Shown here piece after piece: positions 4,734 to 5,994 of a DNA stretch of 5,994 nucleotides. The translations under genes were made by a program, and so were the position numbers. The stretch is taken from NCBI GenBank assembly GCA_946481265.1, contig CAMLNE010000264.1:1-5994 (forward strand), in the 5' to 3' direction. Under the pieces are notes generated by a model. That model did no database searches. It was not told the DNA's origin and was given only the letters and a program-made list of their open reading frames with translations. How positions within the stretch are numbered: position 1 is the first letter of the stretch; each line of letters starts with the position of its first letter. The stretch comes from an uncultured Panacagrimonas sp. (GTDB taxonomy: Bacteria; Pseudomonadota; Gammaproteobacteria; Nevskiales; Nevskiaceae).

Positions 4734-5994
4734 TGCAGTTCTTTCTGCTTCGCCCGCCGCGGGCTTCTTCGCACTCGAACATCCAGGATTCCGCCATTAC
4801 TCAGCCCCGTCGCATTCCGCGCGCCGAGCACCCGATCTCGCGCTCGATGATTTCTCCGGGCACGCTCAGGACGCTCTATTCACTTCGCGACGCTGGCCAC
4901 GAGGCCTACATGGTGGGCGGCGGAGTGCGCGATCTGCTTGCGGGGATCAAGCCCAAGGACTTCGACGTCGCCACCAGCGCGCATCCCGAGCAGGTCAAGC
5001 GGCTGTTCCGCTCGTGCCGGCTGGTCGGGCGCCGCTTCGTGATCTGCCACGTACGCTTCGGCGAGGAGATCCTCGAGGTGACGACCTTCCGTGGTCCGAT
5101 CACCGATACCCATGAGCGCGACGAGACCGGCCGCATTCTGGCCGACAACGACTACGGCACGCTGGAGGAAGACGCCTTTCGCCGCGACTTCACGATCAAC
5201 GCGCTGTATTACGACATCCGCGACTACTCCATCGTCGACTACTGCGGCGGCATGGAGGACCTCAAGTCAGGCACGCTGCGCTTGATCGGTGAGCCCGAGC
5301 TTCGCTACCGCGAGGATCCGGTGCGCATGCTGCGGGCCATCCGCATCACCAACAAGATGCGCTTCCGACTGGATCCGGCCACGGCGGCGCCGATCCGCAA
5401 GCTGGCACCGCTGCTCGGCGAGATCCCGCCGGCGCGCCTGTTCGACGAAGTGCTGAAGATCCTGCTCACCCGCGAGGCGGTGGACAACCTCTACGGCCTG
5501 CGCGTGTACGGATTGTTCCGCCAGCTGTTCCCGGCCACCGAGGCGATGCTCGAGGACACCGCGCAGCTCGCGTTCGTGAACCGCGCGCTGGGCAATTCCG
5601 CCGATCGCATCGACAAGGGCATGCCGGTGAGCCCGGCCTTCCTGTACGCCGCGCTGCTGTGGCCGCCGGTCGAGCGCCGCGTGCGCGCACTGCGCGAGAC
5701 CGAAGGACATTCCGAATCCCTGGCGCTGGCGCAGGCGGGCGAGGAGGTGATCGCGCGGGCGATCACGCGGGTGGCCATTCCCAAGCGCTTCTCGCTGCCG
5801 ATGCGCGAGATCTGGGAGATGCAGGCGCGCTTCGAGCAGCGCAATCCCGCGCGCGCGCGCCGGCTGATGACGCATCCGCGGTTCCGCGCCGCCTACGACT
5901 TCCTCCTGCTGCGTGCGCAGGGCGGCGATCCGGCGCTGGCCGAGCTGGCCACGTGGTGGACCGAGGCGCAGAAGGGCGTGGAGCTGCCGCGGTC
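4733..5994 (+). CDS. pcnB: Poly(A) polymerase I PcnB, 3' end cut by the window
   Basis: PcnB adds poly(A) tails to RNA 3' ends from ATP. In bacteria the tail marks transcripts and fragments for decay by PNPase and the degradosome, and it also controls some plasmid antisense RNAs. The visible 420 residues (numbered from ATG 4733) align with E. coli PcnB. The nucleotidyltransferase signature is VGGGVRDLLAG (61-71) and KPKDFDVAT with Asp76 and Asp78. A third catalytic Asp, Asp152, is in EEDAFRRDFTIN, followed by RYREDPVRMLRA of the neck region. The helical body extends to HPRFRAAYDFLLLRA and WWTEAQ. The Arg-rich C-terminal tail of the family and the stop codon lie beyond position 5994. The start is uncertain. 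ATG 4733 is the most upstream in-frame ATG but has no ribosome binding site. ATT 4796 has AGGA 7 nt before it. ATG 4847 would cut off the conserved IPR-EH--SR segment encoded just upstream. The neighbouring tRNA is divergent. Confidence 0.96.
   Translation, partial: MQFFLLRPPRASSHSNIQDSAITQPRRIPRAEHPISRSMISPGTLRTLYSLRDAGHEAYMVGGGVRDLLAGIKPKDFDVATSAHPEQVKRLFRSCRLVGRRFVICHVRFGEEILEVTTFRGPITDTHERDETGRILADNDYGTLEEDAFRRDFTINALYYDIRDYSIVDYCGGMEDLKSGTLRLIGEPELRYREDPVRMLRAIRITNKMRFRLDPATAAPIRKLAPLLGEIPPARLFDEVLKILLTREAVDNLYGLRVYGLFRQLFPATEAMLEDTAQLAFVNRALGNSADRIDKGMPVSPAFLYAALLWPPVERRVRALRETEGHSESLALAQAGEEVIARAITRVAIPKRFSLPMREIWEMQARFEQRNPARARRLMTHPRFRAAYDFLLLRAQGGDPALAELATWWTEAQKGVELPR
4785..4788 (+). 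promoter_or_regulatory. Candidate ribosome binding site for an AUU start of pcnB
   Basis: AGGA lies 7 nt before an in-frame ATT at 4796-4798. It is the best ribosome binding site between the tRNA and the conserved part of PcnB. E. coli pcnB is known to start at AUU, so the site may mark a true unusual start here. Confidence 0.35.

Overview
The window is about 6 kb of GC-rich DNA, most likely chromosomal and from a gammaproteobacterium. The evidence is a full-length GlnE of the two-domain proteobacterial type, a PcnB (poly(A) polymerase I) that aligns with the E. coli enzyme through its catalytic region, and a tRNA-Glu with an encoded CCA end. Genus cannot be decided from the sequence. The run of C and G at the very left edge looks like low-quality contig-end sequence.

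Layout from left to right: (1) glnE (+, 139-2838), the bifunctional adenylyltransferase/adenylyl-removing enzyme that switches glutamine synthetase off and on. Both nucleotidyltransferase active sites are intact, but the N-terminus is about 50 residues shorter than in E. coli. (2) A perfect 29-bp inverted repeat with a 32-nt loop (2837-2926), flanked by short GAAATCG echoes. It has the look of a REP-like or MITE-like dispersed element, and it overlaps the glnE stop codon and appears to supply the last residues of GlnE. (3) A lipoprotein gene (+, 3019-4086) of unknown function, probably of the DUF6607 family. (4) A gap of about 520 bp with no recognisable gene, containing a bulged hairpin with no U-tract. 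(5) tRNA-Glu(CTC) on the minus strand (4613-4688) with a clear sigma-70-type promoter (4706-4733). (6) pcnB (+, from 4733 or possibly from an AUU codon at 4796), running off the right edge.

The genes are housekeeping genes of nitrogen control, RNA decay and translation and do not form one pathway. glnE and the lipoprotein gene are co-directional but separated by the repeat. The tRNA converges on the lipoprotein gene and diverges from pcnB. The most interesting parts are small: the repeat that has become the 3' end of glnE; the compact tRNA/pcnB divergent region, where overlapping -10 elements on the two strands may form a bidirectional promoter; a possible AUU start for pcnB, as known for E. 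coli pcnB; and a 9-bp complementarity between the leader and trailer of the tRNA precursor. I saw no CRISPR array, phage, toxin-antitoxin, defence or biosynthetic system.
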